DNA of 64,000 nucleotides, from positions 1,736,001-1,800,000 of the forward strand of contig CBDAPX010000001.1 of assembly GCA_965198725.1 (NCBI GenBank), given 5' to 3'. The notes under the pieces were generated by a model. That model was given only the letters and a program-made list of their open reading frames with translations. It did not search any database and was not told where the DNA came from. Shown here piece after piece: positions 15,527 through 24,753 of the stretch. Made by a program: the position numbers and the translations under genes. Each line of letters starts with the position of its first letter. Position 1 is the first letter of the stretch. The stretch comes from CBDAPX01 sp965198725. Its GTDB lineage: Bacteria; Pseudomonadota; Alphaproteobacteria; Rhodobacterales; Rhodobacteraceae.

Positions 15527-17596
15527 ATGCTACAGACCCTGTCTTCCCCCGCCGCCCTTGATGCGCTTTTCAATCCACGCTCCGTCGCTCTTTTCGGGAT
15601 TTCGGACAAACCCGGATCATATGGCTTGGCCTTAGAACAGATGTGCCGCCAAGGCGGGTATCAAGGCCGCATCTTTCGTGTGAACAATCGTTTGGCTCAG
15701 ATCGATGAAACCGTCTTTGCCCAGCTGTCCGAACTGCCCGAAACACCCGACCATGTTGTGATCAGCGTCGCATCCGACCGCGTTGAAAGCGCCGTGGATC
15801 AAACCTTGGCCATTGGCGCGCGCGCGCTGACCGTTTTTGCAGAATGTCCGGATCCGATGGTGCGCAAGCGGTTGGGAACTAAAGTCCGCCGCGCCGGCGC
15901 TGTGATGTGTGGTCCCAACAGTATGGGCGTGCACAATTTGACCGACCAGTTGCGGGTGACACCGTTTCAGGTGCCGCTGGACCGGCCGGCAGGCGGCATT
16001 GGACTGATCGCGCAATCGGGTTCAATCCTTGGCGCCTTGGTGAACAACGCCCCGCAATTGCGGTTTTCTCAGGCCGTCAGCACAGGGTCCGAAACGGCGA
16101 CGACGGCGGCGGATTACCTAACCTGGATGGTGGGCCGTTCGGACACGATATGTATCGGTCTTTTCCTTGAAACCGTGCGCGACCCGGAACGGTTTCGCTA
16201 CGCCTTGGATCAGGCGCATGCCCGCGGCAAGCCGGTGGTCATTCTGAAAGTGGGGCGGTCCGCCTTGGGCGCAAAAATGGCGATGTCCCATACGGGTGCT
16301 TTGGTGGGCAATGACGCGGTGTTTCGCGCGATGGTGCGCCGCTATGGCGCACATCTGGTCGATACCGTGGATGAAATGGCGGCACTACTGGCCGCGTTTT
16401 CGCAAAATCGGACCCCGCAGGGGACACAGTTGGCATCGATTCATGATTCTGGTGGCGAGCGGGAACTGATCGCGGATTTGGCCGAAGCGGCTGGATTGAA
16501 CTTTGCAACGCTGGGTGCGGAACAGGTTCAGGCGATGGAAACGGTTCTGGAACCCGGAATCGCGGCGGAAAACCCATTGGATGCCTGGTCAACCGGTCAC
16601 GACGCAGAAAACAGCTTTTCACAAGCGGCCCAGATCATGATGTCGGACCCCAATGTTGGCGTCGGATTTTACGTGCTGAACTGGCGGGATGATTACCCGC
16701 TGCACGAAATGCATGAGCGGGCCCTGGTGGTCGCGGCCAAGGCCACCAACAAACCGCTTTTTGCGGTGTCAAATTATGCGCTGAGCGACCACAAGGCATT
16801 GGCCACGCGTCTGGCAGATCATGGTATCCCTCTGATCGGGGGGCTGCAAAACGCATTATTGGCGGCCAAAGCGATCCTGACACCCCCGCCGGTTTTGGAC
16901 AAGCCGGACACCGATGCCTTTGCGGCGCTTGGTGCAGATTGGCGCAACAGCTTGTCGCAACTGGATTGGGTGAGCGAGGCGGATGGCTATGCGCTGTTCG
17001 AAAGTTTCGGAGTGTCTGTTCCAAAACATGGGCGCGCCCGCAGCGCAGATGACGCAGTCGCACTCGCCGAAGGCATCGATGGCCCTGTGATCCTTAAAAC
17101 GGCAAAGCCGGGCTTGGCGCATAAATCGGAGGTTGGCGGCGTGATTGCACATCTGACCGACTCGCATGATGTCGCTGCAGCGTATGAAGATTTGGCCAAG
17201 CGGCTGCATGAAGAGGTTCTGGTGTCTGAAATGCTGCCTGCGGGCAGCGAATGGGCGCTTGGGGCCGTGATCGATCCTGATTTTGGCCCTGCCGTCCGCA
17301 TCGCGCCGGGTGGGATTTTGGTTGAATTGATGCCGGATCAAGCTGTCTTGCTGGCGCCTTTTTCGGCGGCAGAGGCGCGACAGGCAATCTTGTCCTTGAG
17401 CGCCTCAAAAACCCTGCAAGGGTATCGCGGCCAAGCCCCCAAAGCTTTGGACAAGCTGGCGGAATTGGCCTCTGCATTGTCTGTTTTGGCCTGGACCCTG
17501 CAAGATTGCATCGCGGAGGTTGAGATCAATCCAGTGATTGTTGGAGAGACGGACGCCTGTGCGGCGGACGCTCTGATCCGCAAAACAGCACCGTGA
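15527..17596 (+). CDS. ADP-forming acyl-CoA synthetase (acetate-CoA ligase family)
   Basis: 689 residues with the fused alpha-beta layout of NDP-forming acyl-CoA synthetases: a CoA-binding Rossmann domain (FNPRSVALFGISDKPGSYG, residues ~15-130), succinyl-CoA-ligase-like domains with the phospho-histidine in KMAMSHTGALVGNDAVF (about residue 250), and a C-terminal ATP-grasp domain (GPVILKTAKPGLAHKSEVGG, later CIAEVEINPVIV). The enzyme interconverts acyl-CoA, ADP and phosphate with the acid, CoA and ATP. The acid is not known; pairing with a LysR regulator suggests catabolism of an aromatic or branched acid, which is an inference. It converges with the long STAND gene, separated by 7 bases. Confidence 0.9.
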   Translation: MLQTLSSPAALDALFNPRSVALFGISDKPGSYGLALEQMCRQGGYQGRIFRVNNRLAQIDETVFAQLSELPETPDHVVISVASDRVESAVDQTLAIGARALTVFAECPDPMVRKRLGTKVRRAGAVMCGPNSMGVHNLTDQLRVTPFQVPLDRPAGGIGLIAQSGSILGALVNNAPQLRFSQAVSTGSETATTAADYLTWMVGRSDTICIGLFLETVRDPERFRYALDQAHARGKPVVILKVGRSALGAKMAMSHTGALVGNDAVFRAMVRRYGAHLVDTVDEMAALLAAFSQNRTPQGTQLASIHDSGGERELIADLAEAAGLNFATLGAEQVQAMETVLEPGIAAENPLDAWSTGHDAENSFSQAAQIMMSDPNVGVGFYVLNWRDDYPLHEMHERALVVAAKATNKPLFAVSNYALSDHKALATRLADHGIPLIGGLQNALLAAKAILTPPPVLDKPDTDAFAALGADWRNSLSQLDWVSEADGYALFESFGVSVPKHGRARSADDAVALAEGIDGPVILKTAKPGLAHKSEVGGVIAHLTDSHDVAAAYEDLAKRLHEEVLVSEMLPAGSEWALGAVIDPDFGPAVRIAPGGILVELMPDQAVLLAPFSAAEARQAILSLSASKTLQGYRGQAPKALDKLAELASALSVLAWTLQDCIAEVEINPVIVGETDACAADALIRKTAP

Positions 17597-17603
17597 AAAG
17601 TCG

Positions 17604-20600
17604 CTATTTCTGAATGAGGCGCAGCTTATCCGCGACGTAGCCTGCCATGTTTTGCCAGCTGAGGTCGATCAACAGAACATCGCCGACAACCGTTGCGACG
17701 GCCACCTGTTGATCATCAACCCAGTCGAACCACTGCGCTGCGCGGCTGGCATCGGTATTTGGGGCAAAGCCTTTGGAAACCGGGTCCACACGCATGAACA
17801 ATTCCGCCTGACCCGTTGCGGGGTCAAAGCTCCAAATCGACAATTGCCCGTCAGACCCCAAAACACCAACCCGGTCACCGGATGGTGAAAACCGGGCCAC
17901 CTTGCTGTCATCAGAACTGAGTTTGAGCGAAATCGGCTCGATCTGCTGATCGAGGTCGAACACCCGTACTTCGTCATCCGACCGGCTGGCAATCAGCCAG
18001 CGACCATTTGGCGAAAGATCGAGGCTGAGCGCGGACAACCGGTCCGCACTTTGGGTCAGGGGCACCAGCGCGCTGTGTTGGCCGGTGCTGTCAACAGCCA
18101 TGATCGCCCCGTTGCTGAGGCTATAGCCATAGCGCATTCCGCGTGGGGACAAGTCCACTACTGCGCCAATGGTTGTCGTGCCGTCCGGCAATGGAAACGC
18201 CGGGGTGGTCGGTTCCGCGCCAAGTGGCCAAAAGGTGATGGCCTGCGCCGCGCTTGCCGCAAGTGTCTGGCCTTGATCCAGCCACGCCAACCGTTCTGGT
18301 AAAGTTGTCAGATCGGCGCGCAAAGGCGGACCGCCGGCGCCCGGCATGCGCGCCACGGATCCAAACTTAAAGGCGGCGGCCCAATCCCCGTTTTGACCAT
18401 TTGCGATGTGAACCACGTCACCGCGGTCGCCATCGAGTATCGCCAAAGGCTGGGTGTTTGTGACGTCGATGGAATAGAGTTGACCGGCGGCATCTCCGGC
18501 GGCGACCCTGCCGTTGTCAATGACGGCAAGTGCCGTGATCGCTTTGGTCGATATGGGAATTTGACGGACCAACCCGTCATTCAGCGCGACATCCCAATAG
18601 GCAAGGGACCCATCGGCCTGGATGCTGATCAAGCTGCCATCTGGGCCCCAATCCAGGTCCAGTACCGCCGAGTTCAACCGGTACAGAACACGCGGACGGG
18701 TTGTTTCGGATGCGTTGGGCGTGGTCACGCAGATCGAATTTGTCAGGCAGGCATAAGCGTGATGGTCAGAGTATGGAGAAACCGTTTGCACCATGGCCGG
18801 CGCGGCTGTGCGGATGTTTATCTCTTGGCTTTCCGGACCCCAGCCAAGGATAGAAATACCACCACTCAGATGGCCGACTGAAACACGCTCATCATCCAAC
18901 CAAGAGATGCTCTTGGCGGTGTATTGCGGAAACGGGAGATCGGCGCGCATAACGACCTGATCGCTGTCAAGATTGTACCGCAGCAGGCGATCCGCCGTTA
19001 CGATGGCGAGGTTCTCTCCGCTTTTGTCAAATGCCATGGTCGAAACGATGTCTGCTGGCAGCGCATGTTGAGAGCAGACTATTTCGAACGAGCAACTCAG
19101 AATAAGGGGTGGCGTTCCAGATTCGTCGCCAATCGCAACGCGGAACCCGGTCTGCGATACAGCCGTTTCGATTTGGTGGCGGCTGCTGGGAAAGTACCTG
19201 GTGTCAGATAACCAGCGGATTTCGGACTGTAGCTCGGTCGCACCGAACCAGCGCATCACGCCGACCCATCCATCCGATGTAATCAACAAAACATGGTCTG
19301 GGAGCAGCCGAACAGCTCTGAAAAAGCGACCTGTCTCTGCAATATCCGGCAGCTGGTGGCGTTGGATTTCCTGACCGGCTTCCAACTCTAACCTGCCGTC
19401 GAGCAACAATCGGGCCGTTGTCCCATCGCTGGCATGGTCTATGTCGATCAGATCACCCAGGATCAGCGCCGATAATTGACTTGATGAATGCTCGTTCGCG
19501 GCGGTCCAGGCCATGGAACGGGTGTCCGGGGTCTCTTTCACTGCCAGGGCTTGGGTCGCCGAGATGAGCGCACGGCCCCAATCGCCAGTTTGCAGCGCGT
19601 ATTGCGCGGCTTCGGCCATGCTGGCTTGCAATCGGGTTTCAAGCGCTTGCTGCGTGCGCCGGACCTCTTGCCATGTCACGCCGATGGCCACCGCTACGAC
19701 TGCCAAGGTGGCCGCGCCGATCAAGGTCGTCCGTCTGCGCCGTTTACGTTTGGCGTTTTGTGAAGAGGTCGTGATCAGCTCTGGCAGGTCCGGGTTCGTC
19801 GCGCTGACCTGCTCTGGCCCCCATGTTTTCAAAAGGCTTTCACCTTCCAAAAGGTTCAAACCGGTCAGCAACGCCTCTTTGGCCTTGCCCGGGTCATCTT
19901 TCTTTTGTCGCTGGTAATTGTCGCTGAGCGGTCCCAGCCGGGCGCGTATCTCAAAGAAATGCCGCTCGTCATCGACCGCCTGTTTCAACGCCTGCCAGCC
20001 CTGCAGCAGGCTTTCATGAGCGAGGCGCATCCCATTGGCATCTGCCGTGATCAGCCCCGCATTTTGCAACCGCTCGCACAGCGCTTGCGCTGGTGGATCG
20101 GCGTCAAAGCGCGATGTCGCAACCCGACGGGCGAGGGCCGGGGCATCGCCTGCATCGACACGCACAAAACTGCGCACGATCTTGGTAAAGGCCTGTGCCT
20201 GATTTTTGGGAGCGGATGCCAGAACCTCATCGCCCAGAAAGGCCATCACACCGGTCACACCGCCGACATCATCGAAGGCCGCATGGGTCAAAAGGGTATC
20301 TTCTTTTCGATCGTAGAGTTGGGTCAAAAGCAGTTGCAGCGCGGGCAACGCATCCGGTTCGGCCGAGGCTTCGATCCGTGCGGCCAAATCGGGTGCGCCA
20401 TCTGTGCCGCCCTCAAATGTCAGCCCGGCGGCCTTTGCGGGGCCGTTGATGATATCGCGGATATCAGCAGGGCCGGGCGGTTCGAGCGCAACAATGGGAT
20501 CCGGGGTATCGGGGCCGCGGACCTCGTGTAGACCGGTGAGGTTCGCAAACGTCTTGAGCGATCCGATCTTGTGCTGAAACTCTGACCGCATGGTGGCCAG

Positions 20601-21764
20601 TACGAATATCTGACCGCTGTCCATGGCCATTTTGAGCCATTTCAAGAACGCCTCGGCCTCTTCCGCGGGCCAATCAAACAGCTCTTCAAACTGATCCACC
20701 AACAAGATACAGCCCCGCCGCAAATGGGACACTTGATCGGTTTCCGCAGAGCGATCCAAAGCGCCAATCAAAGGAGTGACAGCCGGAGCGCCCTCGGCCC
20801 GCAAAAGCGGCGCCAACGTTTCGGGTGACTTAAAGTCCCCTTCGGCCAATTCTCCGCCAAGCGCGGTTTTTGCGAACAAAGCCTTTGCAAGCCCGACGGC
20901 CCAGTCATTTCCCGCATCCGGCATGCGCAAGGCGGCGGGGCTGGTGATGGCGTAGCGGTCCATCAGGGGCAATTCACCAAACCCACCAGCCGACAGAAGC
21001 TGCGGCAAAACCCCGGCGCGCGCCAGTGAGGATTTGCCAGAGCCCGACGCGCCCTGGATCAAAAGAAACCGACAACCCGCCAACGCATTCGCCAAAAACC
21101 GCGCGCGGGTTCGGTCGGTTTCGCGGCGGCGACCAAAGAATATCTCTGCATGGTCGACGTCAAAAGGTTCTAACCCGCGAAACGGGCTGCCCTTGGTCCA
21201 GACCACCTCGCCATGTTGCTCGCTCAACCATCGCCGCAGATGGGCCTCAACCAGCGTTTCGAACTCGGCTGTCGATGGAAAACTATGAAAACCGGCGACA
21301 AAATGGCCCTTTTCGTTGCGGAACCATCTTTGCCAAAAAGTCAGGAATCGCTCGCGTTGCTGCTGTTCCACAGCCAGTTGCTCTTCCGAGAAAAACACCT
21401 CTTCGGTCTTGCGATAGACCAATATGTCTGGCGTGCGCTCGGGTGTTTTGGCCGCATGATGCAGCGCCATTTCGAATTCATATTCCGTGCCGGTCGGCAA
21501 TGTCCCGTCATCACGGCGGTATTCATCGGGCAGGTCGCTGCCCAACCGTTTCCAGAAAATGCAGATGACCATTTCGCAATCTGCGGGGCTGTCGATTTGA
21601 TCCTGAAAGGTGCTGTCGGCGGTATAAAAGTCGTCTTCCCACCGGATCAGCTCAAACTGGTCCGAAGCCGGCCGTCCCAGATTGACCCTTTGCACGACAC
21701 GCTCGACCGCGTCTCTTTCTGGGTCCACATCCGACGGGGATGAAAGGAAAATGCGATACGGCAA
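17604..21764 (-). CDS. DUF4062-STAND ATPase with a membrane segment and beta-propeller
   Basis: 1386 residues. Residues 1-~110 (YRIFLSSPSDVDPERDAVER) match the DUF4062 type of N-terminal domain seen in conflict-system proteins. From about 192 an nSTAND1-like NTPase begins (GSPFRGLEPFDVDHAEIFFG) with Walker A GASGSGKSS at 238-246 and Walker B LLVDQFEELF near 354-363. A basic stretch AKRKRRRR leads into one membrane helix at ~680-697. The rest, to 1386, is a series of degenerate WD40-like repeats (LDLSPNGRWLIASRSDDEVR, ARFSPSGDRVGVLGSDGQ). STAND proteins are regulated switches in signalling and anti-phage defence. By the positive-inside rule the propeller should face the periplasm. TTG 21764 starts two bases after the stop of the WG-repeat gene, so the two are co-translated. 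Confidence 0.85.
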   Translation of the reverse strand: MPYRIFLSSPSDVDPERDAVERVVQRVNLGRPASDQFELIRWEDDFYTADSTFQDQIDSPADCEMVICIFWKRLGSDLPDEYRRDDGTLPTGTEYEFEMALHHAAKTPERTPDILVYRKTEEVFFSEEQLAVEQQQRERFLTFWQRWFRNEKGHFVAGFHSFPSTAEFETLVEAHLRRWLSEQHGEVVWTKGSPFRGLEPFDVDHAEIFFGRRRETDRTRARFLANALAGCRFLLIQGASGSGKSSLARAGVLPQLLSAGGFGELPLMDRYAITSPAALRMPDAGNDWAVGLAKALFAKTALGGELAEGDFKSPETLAPLLRAEGAPAVTPLIGALDRSAETDQVSHLRRGCILLVDQFEELFDWPAEEAEAFLKWLKMAMDSGQIFVLATMRSEFQHKIGSLKTFANLTGLHEVRGPDTPDPIVALEPPGPADIRDIINGPAKAAGLTFEGGTDGAPDLAARIEASAEPDALPALQLLLTQLYDRKEDTLLTHAAFDDVGGVTGVMAFLGDEVLASAPKNQAQAFTKIVRSFVRVDAGDAPALARRVATSRFDADPPAQALCERLQNAGLITADANGMRLAHESLLQGWQALKQAVDDERHFFEIRARLGPLSDNYQRQKKDDPGKAKEALLTGLNLLEGESLLKTWGPEQVSATNPDLPELITTSSQNAKRKRRRRTTLIGAATLAVVAVAIGVTWQEVRRTQQALETRLQASMAEAAQYALQTGDWGRALISATQALAVKETPDTRSMAWTAANEHSSSQLSALILGDLIDIDHASDGTTARLLLDGRLELEAGQEIQRHQLPDIAETGRFFRAVRLLPDHVLLITSDGWVGVMRWFGATELQSEIRWLSDTRYFPSSRHQIETAVSQTGFRVAIGDESGTPPLILSCSFEIVCSQHALPADIVSTMAFDKSGENLAIVTADRLLRYNLDSDQVVMRADLPFPQYTAKSISWLDDERVSVGHLSGGISILGWGPESQEINIRTAAPAMVQTVSPYSDHHAYACLTNSICVTTPNASETTRPRVLYRLNSAVLDLDWGPDGSLISIQADGSLAYWDVALNDGLVRQIPISTKAITALAVIDNGRVAAGDAAGQLYSIDVTNTQPLAILDGDRGDVVHIANGQNGDWAAAFKFGSVARMPGAGGPPLRADLTTLPERLAWLDQGQTLAASAAQAITFWPLGAEPTTPAFPLPDGTTTIGAVVDLSPRGMRYGYSLSNGAIMAVDSTGQHSALVPLTQSADRLSALSLDLSPNGRWLIASRSDDEVRVFDLDQQIEPISLKLSSDDSKVARFSPSGDRVGVLGSDGQLSIWSFDPATGQAELFMRVDPVSKGFAPNTDASRAAQWFDWVDDQQVAVATVVGDVLLIDLSWQNMAGYVADKLRLIQK

Positions 21765-21766
21765 GG

Positions 21767-22834
21767 TTAGGGGCTTATTTCCACGATGGCTGACTCCTGC
21801 ATCACGAAAGCCTCTTCATCGTCAGAAATAAACCCCCATTTTCCGCCGATCTTCACCGGGGCCAGCCCGTCTGAGAAACGAAAGACATCTTCATATTGCG
21901 GCTGAATGAATGGTCTGATCAGCCCGTTCCGGTCAATTTTCAAAAAGCCGCGTTTGTCCCCTTGGCGGACCACAGAATAGCCCTGATGAAAGTTATAGGC
22001 GGCGTCATATTGCGGCGGAACCGCCCATTCCCCGATCCGGTCGATATAGCCCCATTTGCCGTTTGATTTGGCGGGGGCGTATCCTTGGCTGAAGCTTCGC
22101 AGCCCTTCGAACTGTCCCAACCAACGCTGCGATTCCGAGGCCAGATGCATCATTCCCCATCTGCCGTTTTGATCAAGAAATGCGGCGTAGCCCCCGGAGG
22201 CCCGTTTGATACTGGCGCTGTCCTGCAAAATGGGGCGTACTCCAAAGCGCGTAAGGCGCAGTAAAAGTTCGGAACCTTCGCTTTGAATGATCACGCTTCG
22301 GTCCGATATCGAATAGGCCTTTTCAACGTCAAACCAGATCTCTTGTCGCCGCAATGAAGTTTCGTCGCGGTCTAGATCGAAAACAGCCCAACCTTCGGCA
22401 TCCCGACCGACGATATAGTTGTCTTCCCAGCCGGAGATTTCTTCAAACATCCATGGCGTGCGTTCCCAGCCCGCGCCATCGATCAAAGCCCATTTGTCTC
22501 CCCATTTTGCGGCGGCATAACCGCTTTGAAAGGGCGTCAGATCATCAAAAACGGGGTTTCTAACGACAAAACCAAAGCTGTCGATAATACCCCATCTACC
22601 ATCAACCCTGTATCCAAATCGATTGTCGCCGCCTCGTCGGATTGCTTCGATTTGGCTGGCCCTAACACGACCGCGACGATCAACAAGTGACCAGCTTTGA
22701 CCATCGAAGACCGGTGCTAAGCCGTTGTGATTGGATCCCACTGTTTGATATTGCGGTGGTATTTCAACTGTTTGTGCGTCGGATTTCGGTGCAATTGCTA
22801 GCAGCACAAAAATCGCCAATGCCAATAGCCGCAT
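21767..22834 (-). CDS. exported WG-repeat protein
   Basis: 355 residues. A signal peptide (MRLLALAIFVLLAIAPKSDA) precedes a run of WG-type repeats, for example RVDGRWGIIDSFGFVVRNP, KWGDKWALIDGAGW, QNGRWGMMHLASE, SNGKWGYIDRIGEWAVPPQY and IGGKWGFISDDEE. WG repeats form beta-rich, propeller-like surfaces of unknown partner specificity; the protein should be periplasmic. GAGGTG lies about eight bases before ATG 22834. It follows the MORN-repeat gene by 3 bases and precedes the STAND gene by 2 bases, so the three are one operon and probably act together. No frame damage is seen. Confidence 0.88.
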   Translation of the reverse strand: MRLLALAIFVLLAIAPKSDAQTVEIPPQYQTVGSNHNGLAPVFDGQSWSLVDRRGRVRASQIEAIRRGGDNRFGYRVDGRWGIIDSFGFVVRNPVFDDLTPFQSGYAAAKWGDKWALIDGAGWERTPWMFEEISGWEDNYIVGRDAEGWAVFDLDRDETSLRRQEIWFDVEKAYSISDRSVIIQSEGSELLLRLTRFGVRPILQDSASIKRASGGYAAFLDQNGRWGMMHLASESQRWLGQFEGLRSFSQGYAPAKSNGKWGYIDRIGEWAVPPQYDAAYNFHQGYSVVRQGDKRGFLKIDRNGLIRPFIQPQYEDVFRFSDGLAPVKIGGKWGFISDDEEAFVMQESAIVEISP

Positions 22835-22837
22835 ATC

Positions 22838-24701
22838 TTAGCACCTCGGTGCAAAGGGACGGATGGTCCCTGGAAAGGTTTTCGGCTGGAATGTCTGAAT
22901 AAAGACTTCCCGGGATGGAACCTCTTGACCATCGGCCAGTTGTAGGACGATCCGCAACAGGTGCTGTCCGCTTTTGGTGCCCTCCAACTTGATTTCCCAG
23001 CGTGCATGTTCTCCAGGAAAAACAGAGGCGCTGATGGGGAAGGGGATCCGGTAATTGTCGCCTGAATCTCTTAACTCGAACGGTCGCCCACCCAGAATTT
23101 GCTGATCCATCCCACCTTCGCATTCTGCGCCGGACCGAAACCGACCCAACGGTATAAATCCATAGAAGGGCGCATCATTGGATTGCAGGTTACCATCATC
23201 GTCGCGCCAGTCATATCGCAACGATCCATCGACATAGATGCCGTATTTGTTGCGTTGCAAGAACCCTTCCTGGCCCGTGGTTAAAAAAGGTCCGATGTTT
23301 CCAATTCGCCGGTCACGCGACAAATCGACAAGACAGTCGTCCGGCTCCCTGCCGTTGCAATAATCGGCGAGTTCTGCAGCGGTTAAGGGGCTTACGCCCT
23401 CGGCCTGAAGCAAGGACATGAAACTAAACGAACCAATCCCTTCAAGCGTGCCGAGGTTCAGATTTTGCCATCTGCCTTGCAGGCCTTCGTCAGGTTTCAC
23501 CATGCGCACCCGCAAAGTAGCGTTTTCTGCCGCACCCCAGCCATAGTTCTCGATGCTATAATCAATGCTTTGGGGCGCCATTGGGGTCAAAGCGGTCGCT
23601 TGCAGCTTTGGCTGACGATCCACGCGACTACTGAGGACTTCAAGATATCCGCCAACGACCTGTTTGATCCAGATTACGCCGATTTTCCAATCCAAACCGG
23701 ACAGGGACGGTTTTGATGTGCTTTTCGTGGTAGTTTAGAAAATTATATGCGTCCAAACCGGCGCGATCCCATTCAAACGCAAAATGGTCCTGAATGACGA
23801 TGTTCCGACGCCCGCGCCATGTGTCCAGCATTTCGGGTGCATCCGGAAAGATCTCTAACCTGTCGGATCGGGACACGGATGTGTAACCAAAGGATGGCGG
23901 CCCCACATAGCAACAGAATTCTGCAGGCCCACCAACTGCCAAAGAGAGCGATAGGCCCTCTGGTGCGGTCCTAAGCTGGACCTTGTGAACCATCTCGCCG
24001 TCGGATCCTGCGGCGGCAATATTGATGATCTGTCCCTGCGTCCACGATCCGGTCATGCGCTGTCCCGTTGGGCTTAACAAATGCCCCTGACCGTCGCGCT
24101 GGCCCAGTCGAAACTCGCCTTCATAGGTCTCTCCGGTTGCGGCGATGTAGGTGCCGCGCCCTTCCGGCCGTCCTTCGACAAATGAGCCGATATAGACATC
24201 CCCATTGGACCTTCGCAGATGCCCTTGGCCATCCATCAACCCAGCTAACCACTGACCGTCATAGCGTAAACCGTCGCGGTTTACGAAAGTCCCGACGCCC
24301 TGTGCGCGCCCATCTTTCAACGTACCGCTATACTGCGCGACCAAACCGTCACGCCCGTATCGCGGCGCGTCTGGTTCGCGCCATGTCACGACGCCGTCGC
24401 CGTCGACACGCGACATGTCAGCAGCATGCCGAGGCTCCCAAAACACATCCATTGCCCGATCCGCGAAGGGATCAAAAAGCTCAAACGCGTGTCGTTCCAG
24501 CACGCTGTCTTTGCGGTTCCAAAAGGTTTGGACCAAGGTGCGCGTCTGACCAAAGCTGGCCCGTGGAACAACGGCATCTGTTGCCGCTTCGGGGCCGACA
24601 ACCTGCACATCGCCGGCCTCTTGACCCACAACGGAATGGGTGAAGATGCCAAGGCACATCACCGCAGAACCAAAAAATCTCTTTATCCAAATCAGCAGCA
24701 T
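22838..24701 (-). pseudogene. exported MORN-repeat protein, copy A, frameshifted
   Basis: ATG 24701 has AGGAG seven bases upstream and opens a signal peptide (MLLIWIKRFFGSAVMCLGIF, then THSVVGQEAG). MORN repeats follow (GVGTFVNRDGLRYDGQWLAG, GQGHLRRSNGDVYIGSF, GRGTYIAATGETYEGEF, GQGHLLSPTGQ). At about 23660 the frame is broken: ENRRNLDQT should run on into VVGGYLEVLSS, which lies in the +1 frame, because one G too many is present (GG on the minus strand at 23659-23660). The paralogue at 28055-29848 reads ENTGNQPLTIVGGYLSV without a break, which places the shift exactly. The C-terminal domain then continues to 22838 (SLRYDWRDDDGNLQSND, ISASVFPGEHARWEIKLEG). It is the first gene of the operon with the WG and STAND genes. 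Confidence 0.8.
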
Positions 24702-24753
24702 TACTACGCTCCTGCCTATTGGTAACATTTTATCGTCATTCGAGGGAGTCCGT

